Below are positions 1 to 7,638 of a stretch of 27,337 nt of DNA, piece after piece. Source of the stretch: DATLZB01 sp035574175. Its GTDB lineage: Bacteria; Pseudomonadota; Alphaproteobacteria; Rhizobiales; Hyphomicrobiaceae. The translations under genes and the position numbers were made by a program. Location of the stretch: the NCBI GenBank assembly GCA_035574175.1, contig DATLZB010000115.1, forward strand, positions 1-27,337. Direction: 5' to 3'. The notes beneath the pieces were generated by a model. The model was not told where the DNA came from and made no database searches. It worked only from the letters and a program-made list of their open reading frames with translations. The first letter of the stretch is position 1; the number at the start of each line of letters is the position of its first letter.

Positions 1-370
1 CCTCCCGCGCCCGCACGCCCCGCCGGAGCTGGTCCGGCTCCAGGTTGGCCAGGCAGTCCAGCAGCGCCGACCGGAAGGTGCCGGGCCCGGCGGCGCGCTG
101 TGCCGCCAGCTCCGCCGCGTAGCCGAAGTACGCCAGAGCGCAGGCCGTGGCCACCAGCGGTTGGTCGGAGACCGCGAGGAAGCAGGCCACCACCGCGGTG
201 GCCATGCAGCCCGCCCCCGTGACGCGCTTCAGCATGGGGTGGCCGTTGTCCACCGCCACCAGCCGGTGCACGTCGCCGACCCAGTCGCACGTCCCGGTGA
301 CCGCCTCGAGCGCGACCTTGACGTCGCGGTCGCAGTTGGAGCCGGGGAAGACGATGACGGCCGCCTTCAT
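1..370 (-). CDS. Chimeric partial ORF: PurQ N-terminus joined in frame to ThiM C-terminus
   Basis: The frame opens at ATG 370-368, which overlaps the purS stop as ATGA, the usual purS-purQ coupling. Residues 1 to about 25 are a clear PurQ N-terminus (phosphoribosylformylglycinamidine synthase glutaminase subunit), with VFPGSNCDRD at residues 7-16. From about residue 23 the protein is instead the C-terminal part of hydroxyethylthiazole kinase (ThiM, thiamine salvage). It shows AVTG, then NGHPML at 42-47, RVTGAGC at 49-55 with the family's conserved Cys (C55), and GPGTF followed by LLDCL near the end. None of the PurQ glutaminase core (nucleophile Cys, His/Glu) is present. The frame stays open to the window edge. 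By hand count, 1-300 is about 76 % GC and the next 300 bp about 65 %. Both identities are clear. Whether the join is real or a mis-assembly cannot be settled from sequence alone, and mis-assembly is favoured because purQ is normally required for purine synthesis. Confidence 0.8.
   Translation of the reverse strand, partial: MKAAVIVFPGSNCDRDVKVALEAVTGTCDWVGDVHRLVAVDNGHPMLKRVTGAGCMATAVVACFLAVSDQPLVATACALAYFGYAAELAAQRAAGPGTFRSALLDCLANLEPDQLRRGVRARE
293..310. other. Putative chimera/assembly junction between purQ and thiM
   Basis: This is the short interval where PurQ similarity ends and ThiM similarity begins. Both families can encode a Val-Thr-Gly at this place (PurQ ...ALxxVTG, ThiM ...AVTG). 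A short shared stretch around GCGGTCACCGG could therefore have supported a false join or a recombination event. GC content changes abruptly here. I cannot place the breakpoint more precisely without reads or close relatives. Confidence 0.6.
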
Positions 371-612
371 CCCGGCACCAGCTCGTAGGCGTAGTTCTCG
401 ATCACCGTATTGGCGAGCAGCTCCTGGCACATCTTCTCCACCGCCGCGCGCGCCTTGGCCTCGTCGCGCTCGGCGAGCTCGATCTCGATGTACTTGCCCT
501 GCCGCACCTCGTCGACCCCGCTGAAGCCGAGGGCGGAAAGCGCGTTCTGGATCGCCTTGCCCTGCGGATCGAGCACACCGGTCTTGAGAGTGATCTTGAT
601 GAGGGCCTTCAT
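367..612 (-). CDS. purS: Phosphoribosylformylglycinamidine synthase subunit PurS
   Basis: This 81-residue protein is the small structural subunit of the three-part FGAM synthase (PurS-PurQ-PurL), the fourth step of de novo purine synthesis, in the cytoplasm. The sequence has the family pattern throughout: MKALIKITLKTGVLDPQGKA at the N-terminus, then ALGFSGVDEVRQGKYIEIEL. The length is normal for PurS (about 80 residues). I chose ATG 612-610 because the N-terminus then aligns with the family; the longer upstream frame reads into the purC-purS spacer and purC in the wrong frame. The TGA stop overlaps the purQ ATG. A 140-bp gap separates it from the purC stop, so it may share the purC transcript. 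Confidence 0.93.
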   Translation of the reverse strand: MKALIKITLKTGVLDPQGKAIQNALSALGFSGVDEVRQGKYIEIELAERDEAKARAAVEKMCQELLANTVIENYAYELVPG

Positions 613-752
613 CGCATTGCGTCGCCTAGCCGTACCCAAAGGAGCATCGAACGGGCCCAACCTGCCGTCAATCGGTCGCGAACCTGCCGCGACGACCACG
701 CAGAACAGGCGCTTGCCGCTTGGCCTAGCCCCGATTCGGAGCAGCCGCAACG

Positions 753-1538
753 TCAGTTGGGCTTGGTCCCGTTGGAGGTGACCAGTACCGGCCCCGCGCC
801 GCGCGGACGCGGGTTTTCGGCGAGCACGCCCAAGCGCCGCGCCACCTCCTGGTAGGCTTCGAGCACGCCGCCAAGGTCGCGCCGGAAGCGGTCCTTGTCG
901 AGCTTGTTGGAGGTCTGGATGTCCCACAGCCGACAGCAGTCCGGGCTGATTTCGTCGGCGAGCACGATGCGGGCCTGCTCGTTCTCCCACAGCCGTCCGA
1001 ACTCGACCTTGAAGTCGACCAGGCGGATGCCGATGCCGAGAAAGAGGCCGACCAGGAAATCGTTGATGCGCAGCGCCAGCGACATCACTTCGTCGATCTC
1101 CTGCGGCGTCGCCCATCCGAAGGCGGTGATGTGCTCCTCCGTAACGAGCGGGTCGCCGAGCTTGTCGTTCTTGTAATAGAACTCGATGATCGAACGCGGC
1201 AGCGCCGTGCCTTCTTCGAGGCCGAGCCGCTCGGCCAGCGAGCCGGCCGCAACATTGCGAACCACCACCTCAAGGGGGATGATCTCAACCTCGCGGATCA
1301 GCTGCTCGCGCATATTGAGACGCTTGACGAAATGGGTGGGCACGCCGATTTCGCTGAGCTTCTGGAACAGGTACTCGGAGATGCGGTTGTTGAGCACGCC
1401 CTTGCCTTCGATAAGCGCGTGCTTCTTGGCGTTGAAGGCGGTCGCATCGTCCTTGAAGTGCTGGATGAGCGTGCCAGGCTCGGGCCCTTCGTAGAGCACC
1501 TTGGCCTTGCCCTCGTAAATCCGGCGACGCCTGTTCAT
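753..1538 (-). CDS. purC: Phosphoribosylaminoimidazole-succinocarboxamide synthase (SAICAR synthetase)
   Basis: A 261-residue cytoplasmic enzyme that joins CAIR and aspartate, using ATP, to make SAICAR in purine synthesis. The diagnostic blocks are in order: YEGKAK at 8-13 (nucleotide-binding start), IPLEVVVRN at 87-95 with AAGS to 100, LVDFKVEFG at 173-181, and DEISPD at 195-200. Length and motifs match a complete bacterial PurC of the short type. The ATG is preceded by AAAGGA at about 8 nt. The C-terminal tail after residue 240 is proline/glycine rich and probably disordered. It heads the minus-strand purC-purS-purQ set and is divergent from the DUF1476 gene. Confidence 0.96.
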   Translation of the reverse strand: MNRRRRIYEGKAKVLYEGPEPGTLIQHFKDDATAFNAKKHALIEGKGVLNNRISEYLFQKLSEIGVPTHFVKRLNMREQLIREVEIIPLEVVVRNVAAGSLAERLGLEEGTALPRSIIEFYYKNDKLGDPLVTEEHITAFGWATPQEIDEVMSLALRINDFLVGLFLGIGIRLVDFKVEFGRLWENEQARIVLADEISPDCCRLWDIQTSNKLDKDRFRRDLGGVLEAYQEVARRLGVLAENPRPRGAGPVLVTSNGTKPN

Positions 1539-1851
1539 TGCGCTAGTCCTTTGACCAGTCTCGTGTTGTGCAGATTGGAACCGACCCGGGTCCCGCCCTT
1601 GCCGGCCGAGAAAGTGCAGCGTGCCGAACCAGGCACGGCGTGGCGGAGGGCCGGCGCCTCAAGATCATCAGGAAGATCGGTTGGGACACTAGCCGAAGCG
1701 GGTGCCGGAAACAATCTTAACGGGGCCGGCTGGGATTGTTGTCCGGGCCAGCCCGGTAAGCGTTGCCAGGCCAACAGGGCCGGGCTATGGCTCAGCCGGC
1801 ATGGGGACCCCCCGGAGTGGTCCGACAGCAGCCTTGGGAGCAATGAAGCCG
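1539..1851. promoter_or_regulatory. Divergent intergenic region between purC and the DUF1476 gene
   Basis: About 310 bp without a convincing gene. Promoters for both purC (minus) and the DUF1476 gene (plus) must lie here, but I cannot assign -35/-10 boxes with confidence. One perfect 7-bp inverted repeat is visible: AACAATC at 1710-1716 and GATTGTT at 1734-1740, separated by 17 nt. It could be an operator half-site pair or a leader hairpin. No purine riboswitch was recognised. Confidence 0.3.
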
Positions 1852-2187
1852 ATGACCACGTTCGACGACCGTGAGAAAAGCTTTGAGAAGAAATTCGCTT
1901 TAGATCAGGAGCTTAGGTTTAAAGCGGAAGCGCGGCGCAACAAGCTGCTGGGCGAATGGGCGGCCGCCAAGCTGGGCCTCGCCGGCCCGGCCGTCGAGGA
2001 CTACGTGAAAGCCGTTCGCAAGGCCGATTTGGCCGCCAAGGGCGACGATGACGTGTTCCGCAAAATCAGGCAGGATTTCGATGCCCAAGGGCTCTCCGTA
2101 AGTGACACCGAGCTGCGTGCGAAAATGTCGGAACTGCTGGCCGAGGCCGTGCGTCAAGTCGAAGCGGCGGGCAAGGCCCAAGGCTGA
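1852..2187 (+). CDS. DUF1476 family protein (F1-ATPase inhibitor zeta subunit family)
   Basis: A 111-residue, highly charged, helical protein starting MTTFDDREKSFEKKFALDQE and continuing ELRFKAEARRNKLLGEW, which is the signature of the alphaproteobacterial DUF1476 family (PF07345). The Paracoccus member is the zeta subunit that inhibits ATP hydrolysis by F1-ATPase through its N-terminus, so the same role is inferred here. I chose ATG 1852 because family members begin MTTFDDRE; an in-frame ATG at 1843 would add three residues and sits only 2 nt from GGGAG (1836-1840), which is too close. Being next to purC, divergently, is a common alphaproteobacterial arrangement and does not itself imply a purine role. 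Confidence 0.88.
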   Translation: MTTFDDREKSFEKKFALDQELRFKAEARRNKLLGEWAAAKLGLAGPAVEDYVKAVRKADLAAKGDDDVFRKIRQDFDAQGLSVSDTELRAKMSELLAEAVRQVEAAGKAQG

Positions 2188-2233
2188 GCGGTCGCGGCCG
2201 CGAAGGGCGCATCGCGAGGGGCGGCACAAGGTT

Positions 2234-2256
2234 GCATCGCGGCGGTGCCGCGATGC
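2234..2256. terminator. Perfect 10-bp stem-loop between convergent genes
   Basis: GCATCGCGGC at 2234-2243 pairs perfectly with GCCGCGATGC at 2247-2256 across a 3-nt GGT loop. It lies between the end of the DUF1476 gene and the end of the minus-strand membrane protein gene, where a shared transcription end is expected. There is no clear T-run on either side, so it may act as an mRNA 3'-end stabiliser or a Rho-assisted end rather than a classical intrinsic terminator. Confidence 0.5.
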
Positions 2257-2274
2257 GCGTTCCGCCAATGACGC

Positions 2275-2847
2275 TCAGTCGGCCTTTGGCTGGTAGAAGG
2301 CGACGGCCATCGAGAACAGTACGAGCAGCGCCGCACCGACGTTGGGATCGTAGAACTGGGGCACGTTAAAGGTCGCCTTCGCCCAGGCATCGAGCGCCGG
2401 GTTGGAGAAGAACACTGAGCCCTTGATGGCATAGGCCCAGACGATGAAGGCGAGTGCGGCGATGAACGCCTGCGCCTTCCACACCGCGGAGCCGGCGCGC
2501 CGGGCCAGCACCCACACGTAGAGGGGTGCGAGCACCAGGCACAGCAGGAAGATGAAGCCCGGCACGGTCGTGAACGCGGAGAGCAGCGCTCCGAGATGAT
2601 CGGGTGATGCAGCTTGCGGCACGGGGGCAGGTGGAGACGTTTGCGCCCACGCTGCGCCGGGGAAGGGCAAGAGGGTCGCCACCTGACGGCCAGGGCTGGA
2701 GGCCAGAATCCCATCCAAACTTATGTACCCGCCGACGACCTCGGCAGGAATGTACTTGGCCACGCGGTCCAAGTACTCGTCGGGTCTTTGGTAGGCGCGG
2801 TGCGCGTCCCGCGTCGAGCGCTCAAGCGGAATGACCAGTCTGCTCAT
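2275..2847 (-). CDS. Hypothetical three-span membrane protein with KYIPAEVVGGY motif
   Basis: A 190-residue protein of unknown function. I chose ATG 2847-2845 because GGGGGA lies 5 nt upstream; the frame is open further but without a better start. Residues 1-45 are soluble and carry YLDRVAKYIPAEVVGGYISL, a pattern that recurs at the N-terminus of various uncharacterised bacterial membrane proteins. A Pro/Ala-rich stretch (about 68-85) leads to three hydrophobic segments at about 97-114 (FIFLLCLVLAPLYVWVL), 127-141 and 169-184. No catalytic motif is seen. It lies downstream of the RBBP9-like hydrolase on the same strand, 96 bp away, so co-transcription is possible but not shown. Confidence 0.7.
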   Translation of the reverse strand: MSRLVIPLERSTRDAHRAYQRPDEYLDRVAKYIPAEVVGGYISLDGILASSPGRQVATLLPFPGAAWAQTSPPAPVPQAASPDHLGALLSAFTTVPGFIFLLCLVLAPLYVWVLARRAGSAVWKAQAFIAALAFIVWAYAIKGSVFFSNPALDAWAKATFNVPQFYDPNVGAALLVLFSMAVAFYQPKAD

Positions 2848-2943
2848 TGCATCCCCCATCCGAAAGACCACGGAACCGCGGGAATCTACCTCAGCCGGCG
2901 GCATTTGCGCAGCTTGTTTCTCGGGCCGCTCCGGGTGCCCGCT

Positions 2944-3522
2944 TCAGCCGAGTTGCCGCAAGAACACGCCGAAGGTGAGCAGCCCCTCCGGCCACGGGCC
3001 GTGTCCCGATTGATCATCGATGTGGCCGGCGTTGGCGATGACTGAGACATGCGAGCCCCATGCTGCTCCGAGCTGCTCGGCCCGATCCGGAGAACAGTAG
3101 GGATCGCTCGAGCTGGCGATCAGCCGCGAAGGAAACGCAAGCGGCGCGAGCGGAACGGGTCCGAAACGACGAATGGCGGCCGCAAGCGACTCGTTGTCGT
3201 CTCTCGGCCAGGCATCCATATTGTCGACGTCGGCGGGCGCGACCAGAAACGCTCCTGCAACCGAACCGCGCGGCAGCTTTCTTGCAGCATGCACGATGGT
3301 GGCGACGCCGAGGCTGTGCCCCACCAGAACCACGGCGCGCGCACTGGTCGCCACCGCTTCCAGCACGCGACCGACCCAGCGATCCTTGTCAGGTGCATTC
3401 CAGTCATCCGGTTCAATCCGCCGTGCGGTCTTCAGGTTCCGCTCCCACCGGGACTGCCAGTGGTCCGACCCGGCGTTGCTCCGGCCCGGCACGATCAGGA
3501 TGTCGACATCGCCGGTCCGCAT
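2944..3522 (-). CDS. RBBP9/YdeN-type small alpha/beta hydrolase
   Basis: A 192-residue cytoplasmic serine hydrolase of the RBBP9/YdeN family (PF06821). It starts VDILIVPGRSNAGSDHWQSRW, the family's typical opening with the oxyanion loop. The nucleophile elbow is VGHSLG, with Ser70; the likely acid is Asp140 in SSSDPYC and the base His167 in AGHIDD. The length is normal for the family (180-195 residues). The natural substrate is not predictable. GAGGGAG overlaps the purB stop (TGA 3533-3531) and sits just upstream of the ATG, 8 nt after purB, so translation is probably coupled to purB. Confidence 0.88.
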   Translation of the reverse strand: MRTGDVDILIVPGRSNAGSDHWQSRWERNLKTARRIEPDDWNAPDKDRWVGRVLEAVATSARAVVLVGHSLGVATIVHAARKLPRGSVAGAFLVAPADVDNMDAWPRDDNESLAAAIRRFGPVPLAPLAFPSRLIASSSDPYCSPDRAEQLGAAWGSHVSVIANAGHIDDQSGHGPWPEGLLTFGVFLRQLG

Positions 3523-3530
3523 CGGCTCCC

Positions 3531-4838
3531 TCAGCAGGCACCGAACACGCGCCTGAAGATTTCGTCGACATGCGCCGTGTGGTGACCGAGAGCGAACAGC
3601 GAATCCATCTCAGCCGCCGGGATCAGCGCACCGATCCGGGCGTCGGCCTTAATCAGATCCTGGAACTTGCCCTTGCCCTGCCAAGCTTGCATGGCGTGGC
3701 CTTGAACGAGGGCGTAGGCCTCTTCTCGCGCCAGGCCCTTCTGCGTGAGGGCGAGCAGCACGCGCTGGGAATGAACAAGGCCGCCGAGCCGCTCGAGGTT
3801 GCGCTTCATGTTCTCGGGATGGACGACCAGCGTCTCGATGACGCCGGCGAGCCGGGCGAGGGCGAAGTCGAGCGTCACTGTGGCATCGGGCCCGATCATC
3901 CGCTCTACCGAGGAATGGGAGATGTCGCGTTCATGCCAAAGTGCGACGTTCTCGAGCGCCGGCAGAGCGTAGGCGCGCACCATCCGGGCCAGTCCGGTGA
4001 GGTTTTCCGAAAGGACCGGGTTGCGCTTGTGCGGCATGGCGGAGGAGCCTTTCTGCCCTTGGGAGAAATACTCTTCCGCCTCCAGCACCTCCGTCCGCTG
4101 CAGGTGGCGCAGCTCGACGGCCAAGCGCTCGACCGACGATGCGACGACGGCGAGCGTAGCAAAGTACATGGCGTGGCGGTCGCGCGGGATCACTTGCGTG
4201 GAGATGGTTTCGGGGCGCAGCCCCATGGCCTTGGCGACGTGCTGTTCGACTCTCGGATCGACGGTGGCATAGGTGCCGACGGCGCCCGAGATGGCGCACG
4301 TCGCCACTTCGTGCCGGGCCGCCTCCATGCGCGCCCTGGCCCTCGCGAATTCGGCGTAGGCGTAGGCGAGCTTGAGTCCGAAGGTCGTGGGTTCGGCATG
4401 CACGCCGTGGCTGCGCCCGATGGTGGGTGTCACCTTGTGCTCGAAGGCGCGTCTCTTGAGCGCAGCGAGTAGGCGGTCGAGGTCGGCGAGGAGCAGGTCC
4501 GCGGCCATCACGAGCTGCACATTGAAGCAGGTGTCGAGCACGTCGGAGGAGGTCATTCCCTGGTGCACGAAACGCGCCTCGGGACCGACAATCTCGGCAA
4601 GATGCGTGAGGAAGGCGATGACGTCGTGATTGACCTCGCGCTCGATCTGCTCGATGCGCGCCACGTCGAAGCGGGCCTTGGCCCCTTTCTCGCGGATCGC
4701 TTCGGCAGCCGACTTTGGAATGAACCCGAGCTCCGCCATGGCGGCCGCCGCATGCGCCTCGATCTCGAACCAGATGCGAAAGCGCGTTTCCGGCTCCCAG
4801 AGCTTGGCCATCTCGGGCCGGCTATAGCGAGGGATCAT
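3531..4838 (-). CDS. purB: Adenylosuccinate lyase
   Basis: A 435-residue member of the fumarase/aspartase superfamily that releases fumarate from SAICAR and from adenylosuccinate, steps 8 and 11/12 of purine and AMP synthesis. It forms a homotetramer in the cytoplasm. Visible signatures: MIPRYSRPEMAKLW at the N-terminus, TSSDV at 96-100, the active-site loop GRSHGVHAEPT from 141 (His144 likely general acid), and the superfamily signature GSSAMPHKRNP at 264-274 with its catalytic Ser pair. I chose ATG 4838-4836 because the family begins MIPRYSR; the 18 upstream codons do not resemble it. It is divergent from the FAD oxidoreductase and followed by the coupled hydrolase gene. Confidence 0.96.
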   Translation of the reverse strand: MIPRYSRPEMAKLWEPETRFRIWFEIEAHAAAAMAELGFIPKSAAEAIREKGAKARFDVARIEQIEREVNHDVIAFLTHLAEIVGPEARFVHQGMTSSDVLDTCFNVQLVMAADLLLADLDRLLAALKRRAFEHKVTPTIGRSHGVHAEPTTFGLKLAYAYAEFARARARMEAARHEVATCAISGAVGTYATVDPRVEQHVAKAMGLRPETISTQVIPRDRHAMYFATLAVVASSVERLAVELRHLQRTEVLEAEEYFSQGQKGSSAMPHKRNPVLSENLTGLARMVRAYALPALENVALWHERDISHSSVERMIGPDATVTLDFALARLAGVIETLVVHPENMKRNLERLGGLVHSQRVLLALTQKGLAREEAYALVQGHAMQAWQGKGKFQDLIKADARIGALIPAAEMDSLFALGHHTAHVDEIFRRVFGAC

Positions 4839-4942
4839 TCCGCGGGCCTTGAGCTGAGCGTTGAGCGGCGCCTGCCACGGAGCCCTTAGCAAACAGGGCG
4901 CAGTGCTTCAATCGGCAAGCCGGTCTATGCTTAGGACTCTCT

Positions 4943-6205
4943 GTGCTCATGGTCTCCCCGATGCAAGCAGACGTCCTTGTGCTCGGAGCCGGCATGGTCG
5001 GCGTGTCGGCGGCCCTGCATCTTCAGCGCCGTGGCCTCTCCGTGATCCTTGTCGATCGAAGGCCGCCGGCCGAGGAGACCTCCCATGGCAACGCGGGTCT
5101 TATCCAGTCGGAGGCTGCCGTCCCCTACAGCTTCCCGCGCGATCCGGTGAAGATCGTCCGCTACGCCTTCAACTTGGCTCCCGAGGCCCGCATCGACTGG
5201 CGCGCACTTCCCGCGCTCGCGCCCTGGTTGATCAGCTACTGGCGCCACGGCGCGCCCGACCGCGTGGATCATACCGCGCGCGCCATGCGCCCGCTGGTCG
5301 AGCGTTCCGTCGAGGAGCACGAAGTATTGATGCGCGAGGCGGGTATTGCCGAGGCGCTGCGGCGCACGGGCTACCTCAGGATCTTCCGCTCCGAACGGCA
5401 CCTTGAGCAAGAGCTTGCGGCCGAGGAGATTGCCCGTGCGCGCTACGGCGTCATCTCAGAGGCGAAGACTCCGGCCGAGATTGGCAAGATCGAACCGCAC
5501 CTCGCCGGCGCTCTTGCCGGCGGCATCCTGATGCCGGAGCCGGCGAGCGTGGCCGATCCAGGCGCCGTCGGCAAGGCCTACGCGTCCTTACTCGAGCGCC
5601 ACGGCGGCAGGTTTGTCATCGCCGACGCACGCACGCTGGAACAGGAACGCACGGCATGGCGCATCAGTCACGATGGCGGCATCGTCCGCGCGGGCCAAGT
5701 CGTGATCGCGCTCGGCGCCTGGTCCGGCGACGTGCTGCGGCCGCTTGGCATCGACGCCCCCCTTGCCGTGAAGCGCGGTTATCATATGCACTACGCGGCC
5801 TCCGCCGATGCGGTGCTCCACCGGCCGGTTTACGACGGCGACTACGGTTATGTGTTGGCCCCGATGCGCCGCGGCCTGCGCCTCACTACCGGCGCCGAGT
5901 TCGCGCTGCGCGAGGCGCCGCCAAGCCCGGTGCAGCTTGCAAGAGTCGAGCCCGCCGCCCGCGCGCTCTTTCCCCTCGGTCGGCGCCTCGACGACAAGCC
6001 CTGGCTCGGTTTCAGACCTTGCCTGCCGGATCTTTTGCCGGTCATTGGGCCGGCGCCCCGCCACCAGGGGCTGTGGCTCGACTTCGGCCACCACCACTTG
6101 GGCTTCACCCTGGGGCCCGTCTCCGGCCGTCTCCTTGCCGATCTCATGACCAGGAACGAGCCGTTCACCGACCCGGCCCCTTACCATATCGTCCGGTTCG
6201 GCTGA
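4943..6205 (+). CDS. FAD-dependent D-amino acid oxidase/dehydrogenase (DadA-like, DAO family)
   Basis: A flavoprotein of about 420 residues of the DAO family (glycine/D-amino-acid oxidases and DadA). The FAD-binding Rossmann motif is DVLVLGAGMVGVSAALHLQ just after the start, followed by VDRR and SHGNAG, a DadA-type FAD contact. The C-terminal substrate/FAD region ends GHHHLGFTLGPVSGRLLADL. It probably oxidises a D-amino acid or an N-substituted glycine and passes electrons to the respiratory chain or oxygen; the substrate is not predictable. The start is uncertain: GTG 4943 has AGGA 6 nt upstream, but ATG 4949 or ATG 4961 (MQADVLVLGAG) would also keep the whole fold. It is divergent from purB across 104 bp and converges with the small membrane gene at 6210. 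Confidence 0.85.
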   Translation: MLMVSPMQADVLVLGAGMVGVSAALHLQRRGLSVILVDRRPPAEETSHGNAGLIQSEAAVPYSFPRDPVKIVRYAFNLAPEARIDWRALPALAPWLISYWRHGAPDRVDHTARAMRPLVERSVEEHEVLMREAGIAEALRRTGYLRIFRSERHLEQELAAEEIARARYGVISEAKTPAEIGKIEPHLAGALAGGILMPEPASVADPGAVGKAYASLLERHGGRFVIADARTLEQERTAWRISHDGGIVRAGQVVIALGAWSGDVLRPLGIDAPLAVKRGYHMHYAASADAVLHRPVYDGDYGYVLAPMRRGLRLTTGAEFALREAPPSPVQLARVEPAARALFPLGRRLDDKPWLGFRPCLPDLLPVIGPAPRHQGLWLDFGHHHLGFTLGPVSGRLLADLMTRNEPFTDPAPYHIVRFG

Positions 6206-6209
6206 GAGC

Positions 6210-6404
6210 TCACGTCCGCTGCAGGTCTGGGCGGAGGATGATGGGACCGGATCGGCACTGCGAGGCGGCGCCGTCCCAGTAGCCGCCCTGTTCGAGGCAG
6301 GCGCTCATCAGTGCCTGGCGGTGGAGCAGCCAGCCGAGAAGGGCCAGCAGAACGAGCAACGCGGCGCCTGCAACGAGCCACCGCAATCGCCGCCGACACA
6401 GCAC
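6210..6404 (-). CDS. Small single-pass membrane protein, unknown function
   Basis: A 64-residue protein starting at GTG 6404-6402, only 6 nt after the stop of the P1 peptidase gene, which suggests translational coupling because no strong ribosome-binding site is seen. Residues 1-9 are arginine rich, residues 10-27 form one hydrophobic span (LVAGAALLVLLALLGWLL), and the rest is a short external tail with a Cys pair (ACLEQGGYWDGAASQCR). The CxxxGGxWD...C pattern appears in small alphaproteobacterial membrane proteins of unknown role. The gene converges with the FAD oxidoreductase, with 4 bp between stops. Confidence 0.62.
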   Translation of the reverse strand: MLCRRRLRWLVAGAALLVLLALLGWLLHRQALMSACLEQGGYWDGAASQCRSGPIILRPDLQRT

Positions 6405-6410
6405 GGGCGC

Positions 6411-7412
6411 TCAGCGGGTTCGAGGGAAGCGGTCGCGGTAGGCGGGCGGTCCGAGCCATCCCGGTCCCGGGGTGGTCGCTTCGTACACGCCGCGCGCGAT
6501 GGAGCGGGCGAGACAATCGGCCGCCGTCGCCCCGATCTCCGTCACATCGTTGAGGGTATCGCCGAGCGGCCGGCGGCCGGTGGCAACGGCGAACACCGTG
6601 TCGCCGTCGGCCGGTGCATGGGCGAGCCGCAGGGCCCGGGCAAGCCCGCAGTGCGCCATCAGGGCGATCCGTTTGGTCGCCGCCTTGTCGAGCACTGCGT
6701 CTGTCGCCACGCAGGCGATCGTCGTCGCCGGCATCCCGCCCCCCTTCCATCTGTGGCGGCGCATGTCGGGTGTGATGGGCGCGGGCATTCCGAGCCCGCC
6801 GAATTCTTCTCCCTCCTCGAACGGCGCCGCCCAAAAGTGCGGTCCTTCGCCGATGACCGCCGAACCGAGCGCATTGACGATCGCCAGAGCGCCGACAACG
6901 AAGCCGCACGGCGTGATGGCGCTGGCCGAACCGAGGCCGCCCTTGTAGGTCACCGTGCTGGCGCCGTAGCCGCCGCCGATCGTGCCGAGCGCGAAGCGTC
7001 CGGCTTTAGCGCCATCGCAGGCGGCATAGGCCAGTTCGCGATAGGGCGGAAAGCGGCCCCAGTCCTTGTTACCGCCGTTGAGGAGATCGAAGCAGATGGC
7101 CTGCGGCACGATCGGCACGCGGCTGGTGCCGACCGGGAAGCCGCGCCCCTTCTCCCTGAGCCAGGACTGCACGCCGCTTGCCGCATCGAGCCCGAAACCC
7201 GAGCCGCCCGACAGCACGATCGCATCTATCCGCTCGACGGTCGCTTCCGGCTCCAGGCATCCGAGATCGCGCCCGGCGGGGGCTCCGCCGAGCACCGCCG
7301 CCGAGGCAACCGCAGGCTCATCGCACACAAGGACGGTCACGCCGCTCATCAGCACAGCGTCATGCGCGTTGCCAACGCGCAGTCCGGCGACGTCGGTGAT
7401 CAGGTTTTCCAC
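6411..7412 (-). CDS. P1 family peptidase (DmpA/S58 self-processing aminopeptidase family)
   Basis: A 333-residue member of the DmpA/BapA Ntn-hydrolase family (MEROPS S58), which cleaves itself into two chains and then acts as an aminopeptidase or amidase; the natural substrate is unknown. It begins NLITDVAGLRVGNA and has LSGGSGFGLDAASGV at 67-81, KGGLGSAS at 157-164 and VGALAIVNALG at 173-183, all family hallmarks. The self-processing site is expected at ATTIACVATDA (229-239), with Thr230 as nucleophile; many relatives have Asn before this Thr, whereas here it is Ala. I chose GTG 7412-7410 because GGAGG lies 5 nt upstream and the N-terminus then matches the family. The coupled 64-residue membrane protein follows. 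Confidence 0.9.
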   Translation of the reverse strand: MENLITDVAGLRVGNAHDAVLMSGVTVLVCDEPAVASAAVLGGAPAGRDLGCLEPEATVERIDAIVLSGGSGFGLDAASGVQSWLREKGRGFPVGTSRVPIVPQAICFDLLNGGNKDWGRFPPYRELAYAACDGAKAGRFALGTIGGGYGASTVTYKGGLGSASAITPCGFVVGALAIVNALGSAVIGEGPHFWAAPFEEGEEFGGLGMPAPITPDMRRHRWKGGGMPATTIACVATDAVLDKAATKRIALMAHCGLARALRLAHAPADGDTVFAVATGRRPLGDTLNDVTEIGATAADCLARSIARGVYEATTPGPGWLGPPAYRDRFPRTR

Positions 7413-7638
7413 AGGCCCTCCGGAGTGATCGCGCAGGGCGCCTTGAACCCTACTTTCAAGATAACCAAATGCTTGCAAGAGCAAGGGTGCGCAACTTTAC
7501 GGTGCTCGTGCTGCAGCTGCTCAGCGAGGGGCTGTCGCTGTCGCCGCGCGGGATTCTACAGTCCCAACGACGCCTTGCGGAAGGGGAAAGGGGAGACGAA
7601 ACGGGCCGCATGGCGGATGCGGCCGAGAGGAGGAAGTG

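Noticed and set aside
613..1116. The upstream extension of the purS frame to a 249-residue protein
   Set aside because: The extension reads through the purC-purS spacer and part of purC in a different frame; purS at 612 has the right length and N-terminus.
3060..4472. A 470-residue plus-strand open frame
   Set aside because: Antisense to purB and the RBBP9-like hydrolase, both clear genes; composition is that of a shadow frame.
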